Below, in pieces: positions 62,824 through 64,000 of a DNA stretch of 64,000 nucleotides. Position 1 is the first letter of the stretch, and every line of letters begins with the position of its first letter. This DNA comes from Tremella fuciformis. Taxonomy: Eukaryota > Basidiomycota > Tremellomycetes > Tremellales > Tremellaceae. Location of the stretch: assembly GCA_032768795.1 (NCBI GenBank), contig CP136495.1, positions 1,056,501-1,120,500 on the forward strand, given 5' to 3'. The position numbers were made by a program, and so were the translations under genes. Under the pieces are notes generated by a model that was given only the letters and a program-made list of their open reading frames with translations, was not told the origin of the DNA and searched no databases.

Positions 62824-64000
62824 TCATACCATATGAGAGCTCGGACGCACCACAAATGCCGTGTTGCCGGCCAGCACCCGGATAGGGATTTCGCACTCCA
62901 CCAGCTCCGTTTTCATTTCCTCCCACATTACCTGTCCTGATTGGTCTTTGCCGCGAGGTAGAGGAACCAAGGGCGCCAGACCAGGCGAAGCGGCGAAAAG
63001 GGAATTGTCCTTGTCGCCTATGGCCGAGTTGAAGCCAGTGTCGGGCAAGAGGTGAACCGGTGCTGAGCCTGCATGCCCATCCACTGATTTGCGCGACACC
63101 CTCCTGCCATCCATGCTCCTCTGACTGCGTCTTGGTGCAGGTATGGCAACAAGGAAGGCCAAACGGACGCGCCACTCGATACCACCCTGTTTCCCGCCTG
63201 GGCCTGCTGCGAGCGCGAATGCTGGTGTCGCATCACTGGGGATGTCCAGAGTGACGGCCATCCGAGTGGTACCGAAGATGTAAGACGAGCGGTAATCAGC
63301 ATGCAAGCGCGCCAGGGGTGGGTGTTTGATATGGCCACTGGTGTTCGCGGACAACGGCAGCAAATTCTCAGGAATGATCTCATGCGATTCCAGATATGCC
63401 GACAACTTGAGGACTCGGCGGGTGGAAGCGGGCTCGTTGAAAGTCAGGATCGCCAGAACGGTCTCGCCCAGCCGATAGGTCGTTTTTATCAGCGTAAGCT
63501 CAGCGACTTGTTCGCCATCTTTAGCTATGTCAAAAGAGGCTGTGCTATCAGAGTATGCCCCTATTCACAGCAATCGGCTGACCTTTGGCTGAATGACGAC
63601 TCAAAACCTCCACAGCCTCACCGCATGAGCCTTCTTCTCCCACTTCCAATAGATCATGGTCGCCGTCGAGGATACCTCCCATCGCAGATGATGGACGATC
63701 GGTGTCTGACTTGCTGCCGTTCGGCACAGACAAACTCTCGCCCTCGGACAGGCGGTTGTTGCGATGCCCATTGACGAGAGGGTCAACGGGACGATCGACA
63801 GCAACTGTCGTACGCAATCGTGAGGATGGGATTTTACTTGGAGACATAGGTGGCATGCGAGGAGACGATCGACCTTCGGGGGTTGCTGCCGCTGCAGTGT
63901 CTTCCTCGAGGTGTTCGACCAAATGTTTGGCATACTCTCTCAGAGACTCCTCCGAGTCTGGAATCTTCTGCCCTCTGCGGCCGTCGGCGCCGCTCGATCT
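62824..64000 (-). CDS. RGP1: RGP1, Ric1-Rgp1 guanine-nucleotide exchange complex subunit, 5' end outside the window
   Basis: Partner of Ric1 in the exchange factor for Ypt6/Rab6 at the Golgi. The right edge cuts the gene. Readable are ESLREYAKHLVEHLEEDTAA, a Ser/Pro-rich segment, then across an intron (GTCAGC donor near 63584) SFDIAKDGEQVAELTLIKTT, YRLGETVLAILTFNEPASTR, LKLSAYLESHEIIPE, FGTTRMAVTLDIPSDATPAF and GGIEWRVRLAFLV. The end reads WEEMKTELVECEIPIRVLAG, NTAFVVRPSSHMV and stops at 62824-62826. This arrestin-like C-terminal half and the ECEIPI stretch are marks of Rgp1. Confidence 0.85.

Noticed and set aside
62531..63175. 214-codon minus-strand frame
   Set aside because: Runs out of frame through RGP1 and past its stop; no family match.

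Overview
The window reads as nuclear DNA of a basidiomycete fungus, most likely a tremellomycete yeast (Cryptococcus/Tremella-like). The reasons are gene-dense DNA on both strands, nearly every gene broken by several introns of about 42-50 nt, a response regulator of the Ssk1 type next to a Fus3/Kss1/Cpk1-type MAP kinase, and a Zn2Cys6 regulator near a sugar transporter. The order was judged by eye, so the genus is open. No rRNA, tRNA, CRISPR array, transposon or virus was seen. Gene models were assembled by joining open frames at splice sites so that the frame and family motifs were kept. Where exon sums are given, they were counted from the sequence.

Layout. 1-1814 (+) LIM-domain protein, probably cut at the left edge. 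2011-3377 (-) OGG1 DNA glycosylase. 3711-5602 (-) YANK/STK32-type kinase. 6675-9126 (-) carotenoid cleavage oxygenase. 9348-9911 (+) SmD2. 10181-10769 (-) RPA14/Rfa3. 11017-12232 (+) LYAR-type zinc-finger protein. 12420-16661 (-) SSK1. 17291-18919 (-) pheromone-type MAP kinase. 20345-21906 (+) lysophospholipid acyltransferase. 22247-24354 (-) four-CBS Sds23-like protein. 24818-25713 (-) proteasome beta1 (PRE3). 26510-27789 (+) unknown. 28002-29871 (-) sugar transporter. 31014-34051 (-) Zn2Cys6 transcription factor. 34889-37361 (-) unknown nuclear-type protein. 38179-39563 (+) ERG6. 39882-42260 (+) unknown disordered protein. 42344-45374 (-) NOP14. 45606-48569 (+) VPS34. 49710-53497 (+) PH-domain protein. 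53633-54337 (-) small membrane protein. 54569-58915 (+) TRAPPC11. 59122-60425 (-) unknown charged protein. 60919-61935 (-) PCM1. 62824 to the right edge (-) RGP1.

Most genes are unrelated housekeeping functions. Weak themes are signalling (SSK1 beside the MAP kinase, the YANK kinase), sugar uptake (transporter beside a Zn2Cys6 regulator), and membrane traffic (VPS34, TRAPPC11, RGP1). The strongest unusual signal is at the RNA level. Eight introns in seven genes must use a GC donor instead of GT, out of about one hundred introns resolved by hand. All eight are 43-48 nt long and all carry GT at intron positions 5-6.
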